A program made the position numbers and the translations under genes. A stretch of DNA of 64,000 nt from positions 261,826,425 through 261,890,424 of the forward strand of contig NC_081415.1 in NCBI RefSeq assembly GCF_030272615.1, written 5' to 3'. This document shows positions 1-12,866 of the stretch, in pieces (position 1 is the stretch's first letter; every line of letters starts with the position of its first letter). The notes under the pieces are model-generated. The model was not told where the DNA came from. It did no database searches and saw only the letters and a list, made by a program, of their open reading frames with translations. Source of the DNA: Cryptomeria japonica. Its lineage: Eukaryota > Streptophyta > Pinopsida > Cupressales > Cupressaceae.

Positions 1-165
1 TAAGTTTGAAATCCATTCTGCATAATCTATGGGTCTGATGAAACCCACATCTAACAATTTATGTAGCTCAACTTTGACTAACAAGGCTATCTGAGGATGC
101 ATCTTCCCGAGTTATTGCTTGTATGGTTTCACTCCTGGAAACTTAATGGCAAATGATGCAAGACC
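1..165 (-). pseudogene. pol: gypsy reverse transcriptase, N-terminal fragment
   Basis: The minus-strand translation has FPGVKPYKQ, then an in-frame stop, then GKMHPQIALL and GFIRPIDYAEWISN, which is the classic entry of the Ty3/gypsy reverse transcriptase domain just before its first catalytic block. It would copy the element RNA into DNA in virus-like particles, but this copy carries a nonsense codon and continues beyond base 1, so the YxDD active site is not visible. Confidence 0.8.
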
Positions 166-524
166 AACTCGGGATCCAACCCTGGCATATTAGCATACGA
201 CCATGCAAAGTTGGGTCATTTTGTAAAGAATTAAATAAACTTTATTTTTTCTATTAGATTCAGAGGCTTGGCCAAGTGTATCTTATGTACAGTTTCAGCA
301 TCACCGATATTGATTTTTTCAGTTTCTTCTACTAGCAATGCTGACTGTTCTTTGTCTATAGGAGAATATCCAATCTGTTTGAAGTGGTATTTTCTACTTC
401 ATTCATGTCTTCTGGATTGGAAGAGGAGCTTGCTTCTCCAAAGTATGTGGTTCTATCAAGATCTATAAAAAACCGACTTTATGATCATCGTAGGGAAGTC
501 CATCCCTAGCACCTAAGAATTCAA

Positions 525-1073
525 CTATGGCCTCATCATTTTGGAACCAATCCAAATGTGTTGGTTCTTCTTGCCCCGGTCTATTAGATGAGGATACATA
601 AGACACATATCTCTTTCCTCATTAGGAGGAGATGTTATTGATATCATGCATATTTTGTTGTCAAAAACATACTTGAATGATTTTTTATCAACTTTTTTAT
701 CCTCATATTCAATACCATCATCCATGATTGGCTGATTCTCATAGGCTCTGAATGCTAAATATGTGATGCAACTATGCAAAGATAAGAACTCATAGTCGTG
801 TGAATCAGCTATACTCTCAATATATGTTTCTTTGTCTGATCCATCTTCATCAATTTCCTCAATCGAGGAAAGAGGAGTTTCAATTGTGTTGATGATAAAT
901 GGGAGAGTTTCATGACTTGTAGACCCTACTTCTATGATAGAGGCGTTGTTTAGGGCTTGAATGAGAGATAGAGGTAATATGGAATTACCATCTCTAGCTG
1001 GTGTTATTCGTGTGTGCCTTGATGTACTAGTTGATGATGATGATGTAGAAGCATTACTCGATTTATCAACCAA
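525..1073 (-). pseudogene. gypsy spacer between protease and reverse transcriptase
   Basis: This is a 182-codon open stretch without a recognisable enzymatic motif, rich in Ser, Thr, Asp and Glu. It sits between the protease remnant (about 1819-2330) and the reverse transcriptase (below 165) of the same minus-strand gypsy element, where such elements have a poorly conserved linker. A second open piece (1141-1368) belongs to the same linker. No separate function is claimed. It could also be read as a hypothetical protein, but its position makes the linker interpretation more likely. Confidence 0.5.
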
Positions 1074-1818
1074 TGCAATTCTTGTTTGTCATTGTATTGA
1101 CATGTGATGTTGGTCCGAAGGTAATCATTGTTGTTTTGGTCTAACTCGGTGACTCAGGATCCTCATCTTCATTTGTGAGTTGTGTTGTTGTTGGAAAATT
1201 TTGGATGATTGGAGTATCAAGTCTAGATGTTCTTCTTCTTCTTCTTGTCAGGACCATATATTCTAATCCCCAATTCTTTGTATTTTCTGATGGTAATATG
1301 GGTTCTATAATGCCTTGATCATGTTCCCCCAATCCCATTGTTCCATAATAAGCATGTATGTGTAACATCTTGAAGCCATTTCCATATTGGTCCAGAGGGA
1401 GTCTGATATCTGCATTGTCATTTTCTTCTTTGTATAGCCATCCATTGACATCTTCTTCTATGGATTCCTCATTGAGATCTCCCCATCTTATGAAGGATTA
1501 AGAGTCTAAGAATTTGACAATTTCTTTTCCTTTATCTTTGTATTCAAATTTGGTAATGCTCTCCCAAAGGACGTTGGTGACAATTGTGCTACTGATAGTG
1601 TTCCAGAACAGGAATATTCACCACACCCTTCATCCTTGATTTTAAGTAGGTGTGCGATGATGATGTTAGTGTGTCTGCAATTTTCAAAGATTCCCTTGTA
1701 TATAATCGAGAGCCATCAATAGTAGACCGGGATCGAAACCTAGTAGCTAGGTTAGATTAAGATTCTCTTGATTCAGATCTATAGGTTGTAAAGCGCAGAT
1801 CCACGTGCATCACCCATA

Positions 1819-2330
1819 TTAAAGGTTATCCCCTACCAGCTCCCCCTTACTCATCGATCTGTCGCCAAATCGCAGAAATCGGAATGAGAGTGACCTAGCC
1901 ATTATGTTGAGTGGTGCTAACTGATTGATGGCAACTTGACTATCTATGCTTACTGTTAAATAGTTACAATGTTGAAAAGGATTTGGATCACCATGTATCA
2001 TGATATCAATGTCGTTATAAGAGAACATCATACATTGGTAGAAAGTTGACGACACCACCTGCATGACATGTATCCATGGGCGACCTAATAACATATTGTA
2101 TTCCAATTCTCGATCCATAACCTAAAATGTGATGTATGTGGTAACAGTTCCTACTTGCACAAGTAAGGTTACTACACCCTTGGATGGTCATCCTTAAACA
2201 TCATATGCTTTAATATTGATTCTTTTGGTAGGATGGATATGATGTTATGAGTAACCCAAATCTTTTATCAAGTTTAAAGTGCATGTGTTGAGTCTAGCTC
2301 TACCATCTATTAGCACCCTTCTAACTTTCT
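1819..2330 (-). pseudogene. gypsy aspartic protease remnant
   Basis: The minus strand reads VLIDGRARLNTC near 2325-2280 and MDRELEYNMLLGRPWIH near 2118-2065, the two ends of a retroviral-type aspartic protease that would cut the gag-pol polyprotein. Active-site loops of this family normally read D-G or D-T/S-G followed by Gly/Ala/Ser; here the triad is followed by Arg, and there are stops between the two halves, so it is inactive. The flap-to-end motif LLGRPWIH is typical of Ty3/gypsy elements of plants. Confidence 0.75.
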
Positions 2331-2772
2331 TTCAATGTACAAATACTTCTAAGTGGAGAGGATCATTGTGCATGGGTCTGTCTATCGGTATATCATGTTC
2401 TGTGAATGCTACCTTGGAAGCTGCTAGATTTCCAACCATGGATTGGAATGCATTTTCATCCATGTCACGAGCAATGACAAATTCTTGTAGTGCCTTATCT
2501 AGAATTTCCTTGTGAGTTGGTGAGATGAGAAGCAACTCAAACAATGAGATTTGGGTTGGGGTCTTCTTTAATTGATCAACCATATTATAGTTTCTTGTTG
2601 GTGGAGGAGGATTTGATGGCATCCCTTGCAATCTGACCTTAGATCTACGGGTGACAACTGCACAATCTCGACTTCTTGGATTGACTATAATTGTTGCTAC
2701 TATTTCATCTCCTGCACTGATTGCATTGATTGCAGAATCATATGCTACATTGGTATACTTTGCAGTGTTATT

Positions 2773-4808
2773 CTATGTACCTAAGCTAGAATCTTTCCCT
2801 TTGTCATGCTTAACAAAAGGATCTTTGAATATAGTATGATCTGTGTTACTTGATCCTTTGTTAGCATCCACAGTAATATCCCCTTGATCAATAAGGTCTT
2901 GTATCAAGTTCTTAAGCTTGTAATAACTTGTTGTTTTATGGCCTTTTGTACAATGGTACTCACAAAAGTCATTATCATTCCACCAAGTGGGTTTGAATGG
3001 ACCTAGTTCATATGGTCTAACCTTTGGAAGAGTGATGACATGAGTTTGTATCAATTTCTTCAGATCTGACTCAATTGGTTCTCCAAGGGGTGTATAGTTC
3101 CTTTGAGGTGTATTGATCCTTGGAGGTCTTTGATTTCCTTATTGAACCGCATTGGCATTTGTTGACATTGCGTTGTTGCTATGAGGTTTATTTCTATTGA
3201 AAGGATCAATTGGTCCTTGCAGCGACACCATTGATTGAGCTTTGTTAACAACACGAGCATCTACAACTCCATCACTTGTGATATTCTTTTTTTTGGACTA
3301 AAACTTTAGTTTTTCATTACTTGAACTATTTGTTGATCCATTGTCTTTGTGATGTTTCAATATTCTTTTCTCTATTAAGCCCTTTTCACACTTTAGTCCT
3401 TTTTTTTTCTGTGATCTCTTTGAAGATACTCAAAAATTGCATTTGTAGTGGATATTTGACTTAAGGAATAAGGTTCTCAATGAAGATATCCAATTTCTAA
3501 ACTTCTGGAATATGACTAAGACACCTGCGGTATAATGCCCTCCATATTTATAAGAATAAAGCAAATGTCTCACCTTCTCTTTGTTTGGCAACACATAAAT
3601 CCATTAAAGTAACTAGATTGTCTATATTGTGGGAAAAATTTGTGATAAAATGCTCAACCAACTCACCCCATGAAGAAATCTTAGGTGGCAAATTTGAGAA
3701 CCATTCTAATGTCATCCCTCCAAGAATTTTAGGAAAGAAACACATCAAATATGTGTCTTCATGAGCTACTTCAATACATGTTGTGAAAAATTCTCTAACA
3801 TGATCTCAAGAATCACCTTTTCCTCTATACTTGTCAAACTTCGGAGTTTCAAAATGTGGTGGAAAATGTGACATATACAAAGTCCTAGCAAAAGGACAAG
3901 GATAGAGATCTTTTATGGTATAGCTATTCTTATCATTCATGTTTGCATGTTTGTCATTTGTTGTTGCAGATTATGTACTTGTTGAGCCAAAATTTCTATT
4001 TGGGTCAAAGGTGCACTGGCCCTATAGGTATTTCCTACAACTAAAATGGTTTTTGAGTACACTAGAGCTTGTTGGAATGTTGATTGACCATGTAATTGCG
4101 TGCCATGATTTTCACTGGGTGGCGTGAAATATCCAAATTCCACATTGACATTTGGTTGACTTGAGTTATACATCCTTGTTGATCCTTGATTCATATTTTG
4201 ACCACTATATGTAGACCCAATGGCGATTGATACTGTTGGTTGAGAAGTACTTGTAGGGATAGTATTCTGAACCATTGTTGTTGAAGCCTGTGTGGAGGTA
4301 TTCAAAATGCTTGACGTTGTTTGTGATGTAGCACTCGGTGTTGTTTGAGATGTGACATTTGTGCTTTAAGATGCGGCTTCTAATTGAGTTGAAGCCATCG
4401 TGGCTTGAGTTGTTACTTCTTGTGTGTTTTGAGATGCACCTTGGGTTGAACTAGAAGATGTTGCTTGAGTTTGTGTAACATTTGGTGCTTGAGTTACAAT
4501 TTGGATCAATGTTACTCTTGGTGGCAAAATTGTCGAGATGTCAACACCTGGAGGCAACTTGGCCCCGTTTTGAACTAAAAGTGTGAGGTATCGATCTCTA
4601 TCATTGTTGATAAGCACGTTTAAAACCATGAGGAGTGTTGGATCTTGTTGAGTTGCTCCAGTTATTCTTGTGTCTAATTATGTTGGACTTCATCTATTGA
4701 AGGCAATTTGTTTGGTAACAATGTTTGTCGTCCAACTTGTGGTTGTTGATAAGCTGATAGAATCATTTTCCAAGTGGTATTGACCAAGGGGTCGTTGTTT
4801 GGATCCAT
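2773..4808 (-). pseudogene. gag: gypsy gag, degenerate
   Basis: Start chosen at the ATG at 4808-4806 (MDPNNDPLVNTTWK), the first Met after the leader. A Gln/Thr/Ser-rich N-terminal half (4629-3937) with coiled-coil-like QQVHNLQQQM near its end precedes the conserved capsid core at 3748-3548, with the GGMTLEWFSNLPP and REGETFALF motifs of the retrotransposon gag family. The C-terminal nucleic-acid-binding piece, CEYHCTKGHKTTSYYKLKNL followed by IQDLIDQG (about 2965-2880), is the CxxH-type motif of this lineage. At least two stops follow the first 45 codons and several frame changes occur, so it is a pseudogene. Confidence 0.8.
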
Positions 4809-7797
4809 CTTAGCTCTTTGTGATCTTGTTATGAGCATGAAGAAACCTCTGAAGTGATCTTATGACCTAGGATGATACTGCTAAAATGTAAATGGTGAAC
4901 TTGGATGAATGCAAGACTATGCAAGGACTAGCTATGTATGCAAGCTAAACTAAAATGACGACACTCTATTAAGAATTTTGATGAGGAATTTTCTCTTGAA
5001 TTGCAATCTTTTCGAGTAGTTGTCGAAACAATTTCTTGTTCTCTCTATCGAGCAATTTCTTGTGAGGCTTGCACTTCAATCCATATTGATTTTTGGATTT
5101 CACCGTCTATAACATATTCGACTTCCTCATACCGGGGAAGGTCAATTCTCAACTCCCAAACAAGGTTATACAAACCATCAATTATTTATAATTGATCATC
5201 TTCTGTCCCAAGGTTGGGTTGTTCAAAAGGGAATTCACCATCACCTTTAAAACCCATGCAAATGATATGCTCCTAAGATTTTCTAATCAGTGATGGACTT
5301 CAAATGAAGACTATGCAAGGATTAATTTGAGACTAAGATGATAGAGGTAGACTCTAATGCAAGCTATTGGAATGTGCAAGACTTAAACTGGATCCTAAGA
5401 GGGACGTAAATGACAATAATGCAAAGACTATTTTGAATGCAACTTTTGACAAAGATTGAACTTATTTCTAAGTGTGAAGTGAGGACTTGTGCAAAGATTT
5501 GTGAAATATGAGGACATGAAATTGTGACTATGTATGGAATATGCAAAATGGAAAGACTATGCAATGGGACCTAAGATCACAAGAGAGAACATGTTTTCTC
5601 CATCCTTCTAAAAGTGGTAATCTTGTTTGATGTGTTGAACTTGACAAACTCGTTTGAGCTGAGATTGTGTTTGACCGATTCTCTGATTGTGTCTTAGATG
5701 TTTGAGGTATGATTTTCTAAAAATGATTAAAACACATCTGCAAGTAAGAAGGCGCTTTAATTTTCCATAAACTAAACAGAAGAGAGCATGTTTGATAGGA
5801 TCTTTTCAAATCCCCTTTGTTTTGTAGGATCTTTTCAAATCCCAAGTTTTCGATAGATTTTTGGCCAAGCAAAAAACACATCAAGTAGACTCTCCCAATG
5901 TCAAAAGGTCATTCATAATATCATATCCCACATCTTGATATTCCATCAGCTCAAATAGCCCTGTCACACCCTAGGGTGCGCTCAATTTTTTGTCTTTTGC
6001 TAGAAGTTAAACCAAAGAGAATTGCTTCTCAATTGGATCATTTTATTGGGAGATATATGGTGAGTGTCTTGGGGGCGGATTCTTCCCCACCCTTGCACTA
6101 TGATATTATAAATGTTTGGTTACTAACTCAGTTTGGCTTCTATGCTTAAGGTTTGTAGAAAAGGTTTTATTCGGTGCGTCAAAGATAAACTTCCCAAGGA
6201 GGCTTCCCAACCTTTAGAACAAAGGTTTTTCACATCTCAAAGATACTAGGGGGAGGCTATCAATGCAAAACTATCGTTGGACATAATTTTCATCACATGC
6301 ATATTTGATTATAGTGGGTTGGATTACTTGGCTTTAACCATTGCCCACTTAGGTCATTCCCCTCTCATCGGTCTTATGGGCTTCCCAGGAGGGTGGGACT
6401 GCTAAAGGTTTTAGCCTAATTGCAATAAAGAAAGAAACCATAAATAGTGAGTCTAATTTTTTGATCACTCAATTAAGGGGAGAGCATATGCCTATCACTT
6501 TCGAAACACGATAGACAAAGATTGTTCTTTTTAATTCATCATTGCAATGCTATCTAATTGTTATTTGGAGATGTTGCTCCAACAGTCATGGTGTTCTTTT
6601 TAACCCAAATAGCAATATGTGAATGTTCTTTTTAAGCCAAAACATTGCAATAATAAAGCATTTGGAAGATAACAAAGAAATTTAATCTAACTCCTTGGAC
6701 CTGCAACAAACGTTAGCCCCTGCAAAACCTTTTAAAAATGTTAGCAAACATTGTGGGCTCACAAACCTAGATTTTTCCTTTGGGTTACAAAAAGTTTGCT
6801 TTATGTTTGTAACAGATATGACAAAACACATAACATTAGCAGGACCAGAATATCACATACATTTTAGATATTACAAAATAGAGAGGTTCAAGAAAAGCCA
6901 TCGAATGTGAATCAGGTTCAAATCAAATGCAGATTTATGCAAGGTTGAATGTGAACTACTATGTTGTCAAATGTGAATTATTGTCTGCTTGAATGTGAAT
7001 TATTGCCTACGCGAATGCAGTGTAGAAAACAGAGTTTGGAAAATGACAAAAACCTGCAAGATAACGATTAGCTCGGAATAACACTACCCATTATAGCGAT
7101 ATTATCAAATACATTAAATTTTATTTAGTATTAATGGATGATATTATAGTATTTGGATAGAGCAGCTTCATCTAGCATATTTTAGATGCTTCTTTCTGCT
7201 CTGAGTATGTGTTGATGAGCTATTTGTTGTCTTATGTGCTCTGACCTTCTTCTTGCACCAAAAATCTTGAATGTTACCCTTCTTGCCATGAGAATTAATG
7301 CATTTTTGGTAGAAAAATAATTATTTCCAGAATTCAAAAATAATTATGGGTTAGTAGTGCAAATGGATGAAAAACATAAACGACACAAGAAATTGAAAAT
7401 ACAACTGGTCCCTGCAAATGTGAATCAATATGTAAGCGAATGCAAATCAGGATATCATTGAATGTGAATTTCTATCAACTCAAATGCAATGTAATGTGAG
7501 CAAATGCGAATTTTTGTTGTCGAATGTGTATCACTTCTTGTGTCCATACAGAACCTACAAAAACAAAAAAAAATCATGCCAAAAGGTTAAATGTTGTTCT
7601 TTACATCAAGTCCACCAGTGTTTTCATGCTCAAATAGGAAATAAGGAAATCATGAAATCCTTAACTATTAAAGCACTCCTAAACATAAGTCAATGGAAAT
7701 GAATGCACAAATGAGATGAATTAGACAATTAAAATAATTGAAAATTCTCTCAAATGCATTGTGACTTCCATTGTTCTTCTCATCCCTATGGTATGGT
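4809..7797 (-). other. gypsy 5' leader, non-coding, with short degenerate repeats
   Basis: About 3 kb between the primer site and gag. Nothing coding is recognised. It has two low-complexity zones: recurring variants of ATGCAAGACTATGCAAGG at about 4910-5570, and of GAATGTGAATTATTGTC at about 6905-7015 and again at 7420-7525. A short duplication of GGATCTTTTCAAATCCC is at 5800-5845. Long repetitive leaders are common in plant gypsy elements; no splice or packaging signal can be assigned. Confidence 0.5.
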
Positions 7798-7813
7798 GGC
7801 TCTTAGATATCAT
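7798..7813 (-). other. gypsy primer-binding site (tRNA-Met type, imperfect)
   Basis: The plus-strand text TGGCTCTTAGATATCA is the complement of the usual tRNA-iMet primer site (TGGTATCAGAGCCA on the sense strand) with a 2-bp insertion and a C-to-T change. It directly abuts the inner end of the LTR at 7814, as expected for the minus-strand priming site. Confidence 0.6.
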
Positions 7814-8692
7814 GCTAATAACCTAAAAGTGGCACAAAGATTCTGAAGTTCGTGGTCATTGAGAAAGGAGAAAAGAGGTTTCTTTATAGACTTTTGAGAC
7901 AGATTGGGTGAGATATGGAGTTGAAGTGTTGATTGATAGTTGAACTGATTTGATTGATCAGTTAACTTCTTTTGATTGATCTGTTAAGTGGATTGATTGG
8001 AGAGATAACTCAATTGATTGTCTAGTCAACTAGATAGATTAGCTAGTTAACTGAATAGATTGGGAAGAAGACTGAATTAATTAGAGAGAAGACCGAATAG
8101 ATTGAAAAGATGACTGAATAGATTGATTAGTCAAAAAAAGGTGATTAGGAGTGAAAAGGGGAGATTGAAGAGTTATTTGATTTGATCAATTAGTCATGAT
8201 TTTCAACATGTGCTATAGGATTTTCATTTGAAATTCAATTTCATGTTTATTTGGATTTGAATTTGGATTTTCGAATGATGAAATGCACATGAAATTTATT
8301 GAAATAGGATGAAATTAGAATTTGGTGAAATTTGAATTTGGGAGAAATGAAATTAATTGAAATCTAAATTTGGGGATTTGGAGGAATGAATTAATTGATT
8401 AAATAATTTAAATGAAATCATTTAATCATTAGAAATGGGATTAATTAAATAATAAATATTATTTAATTAAGAAATAAATCACAATTAATTAAATTAGAAT
8501 ATTTAATTAATATTTGAGAAAGGGGTTTAAATGATGAATTGATTAAGAAATGAAAATTGAATAATTAGTAATGATAGAAAAAGATGGTGATTGAATTATT
8601 TTTGAAGAATATGAATAATTAGATTAATTAAATATTTATTTAACTAATAGGATGAATAATTAGTGTGCAACCGATGAGACATTTTTAGGTGT

Positions 8693-8697
<5 letters not shown>
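7814..8697 (-). repeat. gypsy 5' LTR (884 bp)
   Basis: On the minus strand it opens TGTAGACACCTAAAAATG, a start shared by many plant gypsy LTRs, and closes with GGTTATTAGCA next to the primer site. It is very AT-rich, with runs of TTAATTAAAT between 8380 and 8640. The partner LTR is outside the window, so the outer boundary is supported only by the TG...CA ends. A TA microsatellite abuts the outer end and hides any target duplication. Confidence 0.7.

Positions 8698-8754
<57 letters not shown>
8698..8754. repeat. (TA)n microsatellite
   Basis: An almost pure TA dinucleotide run of about 55 bp, directly at the outer end of the gypsy LTR. TA runs are common integration neighbourhoods and slip readily; length is likely polymorphic. 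The apparent open frames encoding poly(Tyr-Ile) through it are artefacts. Confidence 0.95.
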
Positions 8755-8757
<3 letters not shown>

Positions 8758-9138
8758 TGTTTCTTGAGGGCAAGACATGGTTTTGAAAGGATGATGTTGG
8801 TGGGGTAAACCAAAAAAAAGGGTCCAAAACAATAGTAGATCCTATCACAAGCCACCACAAAGGAGATGTGTTGCTCAAGGTTGACTAGGTCTCCTAATGG
8901 TATCAAATGTATAAGGAATAGAATATAGATGGAATATATATTCATTGAGTGTTTCTTGAGGGCAAGACATCATTTTGAAAGGATGATGTTGGTGGGGTAA
9001 ACCAAAAAAAGGGGTCCAAAACAATAGTAGATCCTATCGCAAGCCACCACAAAGGAGATGTGTTGCTCAAGGTTGACAAGGTCTCCTAATGGTATCAAAT
9101 GTATAAGGAATAGAATATAGATGGATAGATTAATGATT
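8755..9138. repeat. 192-bp tandem duplication
   Basis: Two near-identical direct copies start at GAGTGTTTCTTGAGGGCAAG (8755 and 8947). Differences are few (for example CATGG/CATCA, one A in a poly-A run, CTAGG/CAAGG), so the duplication is recent. No coding potential is seen. Confidence 0.9.
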
Positions 9139-9529
9139 GCAATGACAAATATAATATATCAACGTATTAAAGTTTGTGAATGCCTTGTATAAACTGTTAC
9201 ATATTGTATGATGGATACTATTCAAGATTCATGCTAATAAGCATAAACATTGTAGTCATTTAACCCTCATTTTGATCCTTCTATTATTGCTTCCTTTGGG
9301 GTATAAATATAGCACAAATAGAATATTTGGGCCTCAAAACATTTTATCTATGATCCCTACTTTGCTTATTATTAGCATGCATAAAACTAGCAAAAGTTGT
9401 ATGTATTGTAGTATATAGAGTGCAGATTTTAGGTAGGAGGTATGGTGTATCCACGATTGACACCTTATAGGCCATCTACGATTAAAAAGAGTATATAAAA
9501 AAATCTCAAGTCGTGATTTATGGTTCATT
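9139..9529. other. no recognisable feature
   Basis: AT-rich non-coding sequence between the tandem duplication and the chromodomain-type gypsy remnant. No motif, splice pair or repeat was recognised; it may be eroded gypsy sequence upstream of the integrase end. Confidence 0.4.
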
Positions 9530-9868
9530 CAAGATCAAAAAGAGGATTGGAGAAGTGTCTTATGAGTTGAAATTACCAAATGATAGCAAAGCACATAATG
9601 TATTCCATGTATCTCACCTCAAGAAAGTACTTGGACATAATGTGGTTGCCTCTTCAAAGTCACCTCCTTTCAATGAAAAGAACTCATCTTGATTCCTAAA
9701 GCAATTATTGATTTCAAAGAGTGTATATTGAGGAACATGAATATCAAATCATATTTGGTTAAGTGGAAGAAATCTTCCTATTGAGAATGCTACTTGGGAG
9801 ATTGAGCATATTTTGAAACATCTAGACTTGCAAGCGCTTGAGGACAAGCAAATTATGGGAAGGAAGAT
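9530..9868 (+). pseudogene. Ty3/gypsy chromovirus integrase C-terminus and chromodomain, decayed
   Basis: Plus-strand frames give IGEVSYELKLPNDSKAHNVF followed by HVSHLKKVLG, the conserved C-terminal tail of chromovirus integrase, then after a frame change IPKAIIDF, LVKWKK, and ENATWEIEHILKH, the chromodomain that steers integration to modified histones. It ends in GGGAAGGAAGAT, a polypurine tract, directly before an LTR start at 9869. One stop and at least two frameshifts break it. Only the 3' end of this element survives here; no other part of its pol was found upstream. Confidence 0.75.
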
Positions 9869-11400
9869 TGTAATGTCCCCTTCTCGAGCATAACAAGTTG
9901 GGAAATGATTAACCTATTTTCCAAGTTTTCTCGTAGTCGAATTGGTGTGCAAGGGAGAACTCCAACTTTCTTGGAGAGTGCATGATTAAGCAAGCCTTTT
10001 GTTCATGGCGGTGAGTTCAAATGATTTTGGTAAGCCTCGTGATGCTTTTAAAATGTGATTTCTTCTTTTTAGGGGCTCTCCAAATTTCTTGGAGAAAATG
10101 GTTATTTTTAGACTAACACCAAGTTGCTACAATTTATTATTCTAAGTCATCAAAAACATTATGGTATGGTAAAATAACTAGTTATTTTTCCTTGGATGTT
10201 CCCTTTGATGATTGAGTTCAACATGGTTCAAAAGGAAATCATAGCTTCTCTTTAATCAAAAGTGCACCACAATTCTCTTAATCAAGCTTGAAATCATTTT
10301 GAAAATAGAATCATATCATTCTAATTAACAAAAGAGCACCAACATACTTGTTTAGATAATTCCACTACAAACTTGATCAACTTTTATTTCGCTTATGTCA
10401 AGTTAGTTCCTTGTTAAAGCAATTATCATTTTAAAACTATTATGCTCTTAAGACTTACTTATACTTGCCAACATATTCTCTCAAAATCCAAGTTGCAATC
10501 ACCGTCATTTGGAACTACCTTGTCTTGATCTTGAAATATATAAATCATGATCAACCTAAAAAAAAAAATTTAGTTGGAGCTACAAATGAATAACAATATA
10601 GTCTTCATTTTGATGCACAACCAATCAATAAATTGATGATAGGTATCATGTAACACAATTATTGAATTTTGGATTAGGTAGTGTAGAGCCCAATTTTGTG
10701 CTCACCCTTTTGGGACAATGTTTTAATCAAAATGGTATTTTTTCAATTCTCTAGTTGACCACTTTGTTTCTCTTTTGACTTGAGTATTTGTTAATTATAA
10801 GATATTATATGATTTTCTTGTGTTGCATTTCAAATTTTGTATAAATTTGTAAGATTTTCAAGTGACTCTACGAGATTTCCTTTCTCATGGCATCAATAGC
10901 AGGTCCACATTATTGATAATCTCAAAGATTAATGACTAGTGTAATAGTTAGAGATTGTCAATCTAACACCTCTTTCCTATTATACCATTGGTTAATAATT
11001 GACACATCAACTTGAGAAAGCCCCATAATAGGGGAAGAGCACCAATTATTGTTCATGTTCCAATAATTGTTCACTTCACTTCTTGCAGAGCCAACTCTCG
11101 AATTACTAACTTTAAAGAAGAAAAAAAAACTAAAAGTCCATTAATAAATTTCACTTGTACCAATAGCTAACATTTTGGACTATAATTGGCCCGTTTGTGC
11201 ACCTTTATTTGTAACCATAGCACAAAGTATTGGGGCATTTGTGCATAAGTATTGACAATTTTAAATGCACAGTTATTGAGGCATTTTTAGGCAGGTATCA
11301 AGCGACACTTTGAAATGTGTACTTTTTGACCCTTGTGCACATAATGAATCCCACATGTATTGTTACCACCCCAAATCCAAATCAATAGCTATAAATACTT
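9869..11400 (+). repeat. 3' LTR of the chromovirus remnant, start clear, end not located
   Basis: The LTR starts TGTAATGTCCCCTTCTCGAG immediately after the polypurine tract and contains the motif CCAACTTTCTTGGAGAG. A related LTR start, TGTAATGCCCCC with CCAACTTCTTTGGAGAG, is at 42566. No partner copy exists in the window, so the 3' boundary given is only an outer limit. Nothing coding is visible between 9900 and 11400. Confidence 0.45.
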
Positions 11401-11523
11401 ACATAGAAAGTAAAAACAACAAAAAAAATAATCAAAATCCAATATACCGTTTAAAATCTATAGATACACAAAATAAACTATAAACTATAAACTATTGGTA
11501 TTCTTCCCTAATACAATTCACTA

Positions 11524-11639
11524 GAAAAAGCTTGTGATACAACAAATGTCATCTCACCTAAAGAATGAAACAACCATTGCGGAGAAAGCTTGTGACACAA
11601 AATGTCAATCTCGCCTAAAGAATGAAACAACCATCGCAG
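11524..11639. repeat. 58-bp tandem duplication
   Basis: Two copies of a unit containing AAAGCTTGTGAYAC and CCTAAAGAATGAAACAACCA lie head to tail, differing at a few positions. It is non-coding. Confidence 0.8.
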
Positions 11640-12866
11640 TGTTTTGAAGTCAATACACCTTGGGCCTATCATGCTACTGGAAAAAACTCGGTCACTTGGT
11701 GAAGATGGTGGCCTTGATTTCCTTGATACCTTCAGCGAATACAGCGAAATGGAGCAAGGAGAACCTATCCTATATGATACATGTCACCTCGGCGCTTCCC
11801 GAAAATATTGTTAATCTTACAAGCTGTTCAGTTGCGCCACTGACTAGAGATGACACAATGGATAAAGTGGGTCCCTCATTTTGCTAAGAGCCACGACGTA
11901 CAGGGTAGACTTTCGATGTAGCGAAACCGTTTATCATCTCTAAGATCAACAATGTGCAGTGTGTTTTTGAAGCTGCTTCAGACACCCCAATAAAGGACCT
12001 CCCAACACGAACAAGCGTGATGAATAATTTGGTGCAACACCAAGAATATTACAGTTGATGCACGGCGAAAAGATGTTGGCAGGAGGAGGCAACAACTTGA
12101 GAGACCTGTTTGAAGTGTCCAAGACCAGGGAAGACGCACCTCCCAAACTAGTGCAAATGCCGATGAACAAATTAGGTGCATCGGAGAGGAACAATAGGAG
12201 AGAATTTTCTGACCTAGGCGTGAGGGTTTCAGAAGGGGGTGCGAGCACCATTAAATCCAAATTAATTTCAAATTATGAATTCCATGTGTTTAATGTTAAT
12301 AATATTACGAATAGCATTACAACAATGAAATTCCAAATAAAAAAATATTGACTATTAATTCAACATGATTTTTTTTCTTTTCTGCATTTACAAATTTGTA
12401 TCTTGAATCTTCCCTGTTTGAATAGCAAAATCCCAATATTTCATTTATGATTGTAAACTTTATAAAGGGGGATTATATTAAAACACTTTTCACCCCGACC
12501 ACATGATACGTGCTGCCAATTCAATGGATGTAAAAAGCACATAATAAATTAAATTGTTATCGTGTCTCCTCTGCGATAATTTCAGAAATTCTTTCAGTCA
12601 ACATGATAAGAAGTATCTCACTCTAAGATTAGAAATATAATGAAACGCATTCCTTACAAGCATATTACTAGTACCTGTATAAATCAAATATTTGGAAACA
12701 AACCTTCTAAAAGGAAGAAAAAAAGTAGAATGACGCAAACAAAAAAGCACCTATTGGCACACCCATTGCATCTCCACATGGTGCAAATGCTAGTTAAATT
12801 CTGATGTGGGCGAGACTGGTTAGTTAAATTCTGATGAGGGAGGCAGATTTCGGGTTGTCTCACAAT
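11640..12866. other. unassigned sequence downstream of the PAP stop
   Basis: This stretch contains overlapping open frames on both strands at 11660-12350 with a somewhat higher GC content than the surroundings. None resembles a protein family I recognise, and no convincing splice sites or start context separate them from chance. It is also where the PAP 3' untranslated region should lie; no clear polyadenylation signal was identified on the minus strand. Confidence 0.3.

Larger units (their letters stand above)
1..8697 (-). mobile_element. Ty3/gypsy retrotransposon, 5' portion, degenerate, running off the window start
   Basis: Reading the minus strand from 8697 downward gives a 5' LTR (7814-8697), a tRNA-Met-like primer site, a long leader, gag from 4808, a protease remnant near 2330-1819 and the start of reverse transcriptase at the window edge. 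Element order and motifs fit a Ty3/gypsy element; the LLGRPWIH protease motif and the CEYH...KGH zinc-like motif suggest a non-chromovirus (Tat-like) lineage, which is tentative. Many stops and frameshifts show it is dead. The 3' half and 3' LTR are outside the window. It lies downstream of the PAP gene, not in its intron. Confidence 0.85.

Noticed and set aside
8644-8945. Poly(Tyr-Ile) proteins
   Set aside because: Translation of a TA microsatellite.
11946-12351. A host gene on either strand at 11946-12351
   Set aside because: Overlapping frames on both strands, no recognised family, no splice or start support.
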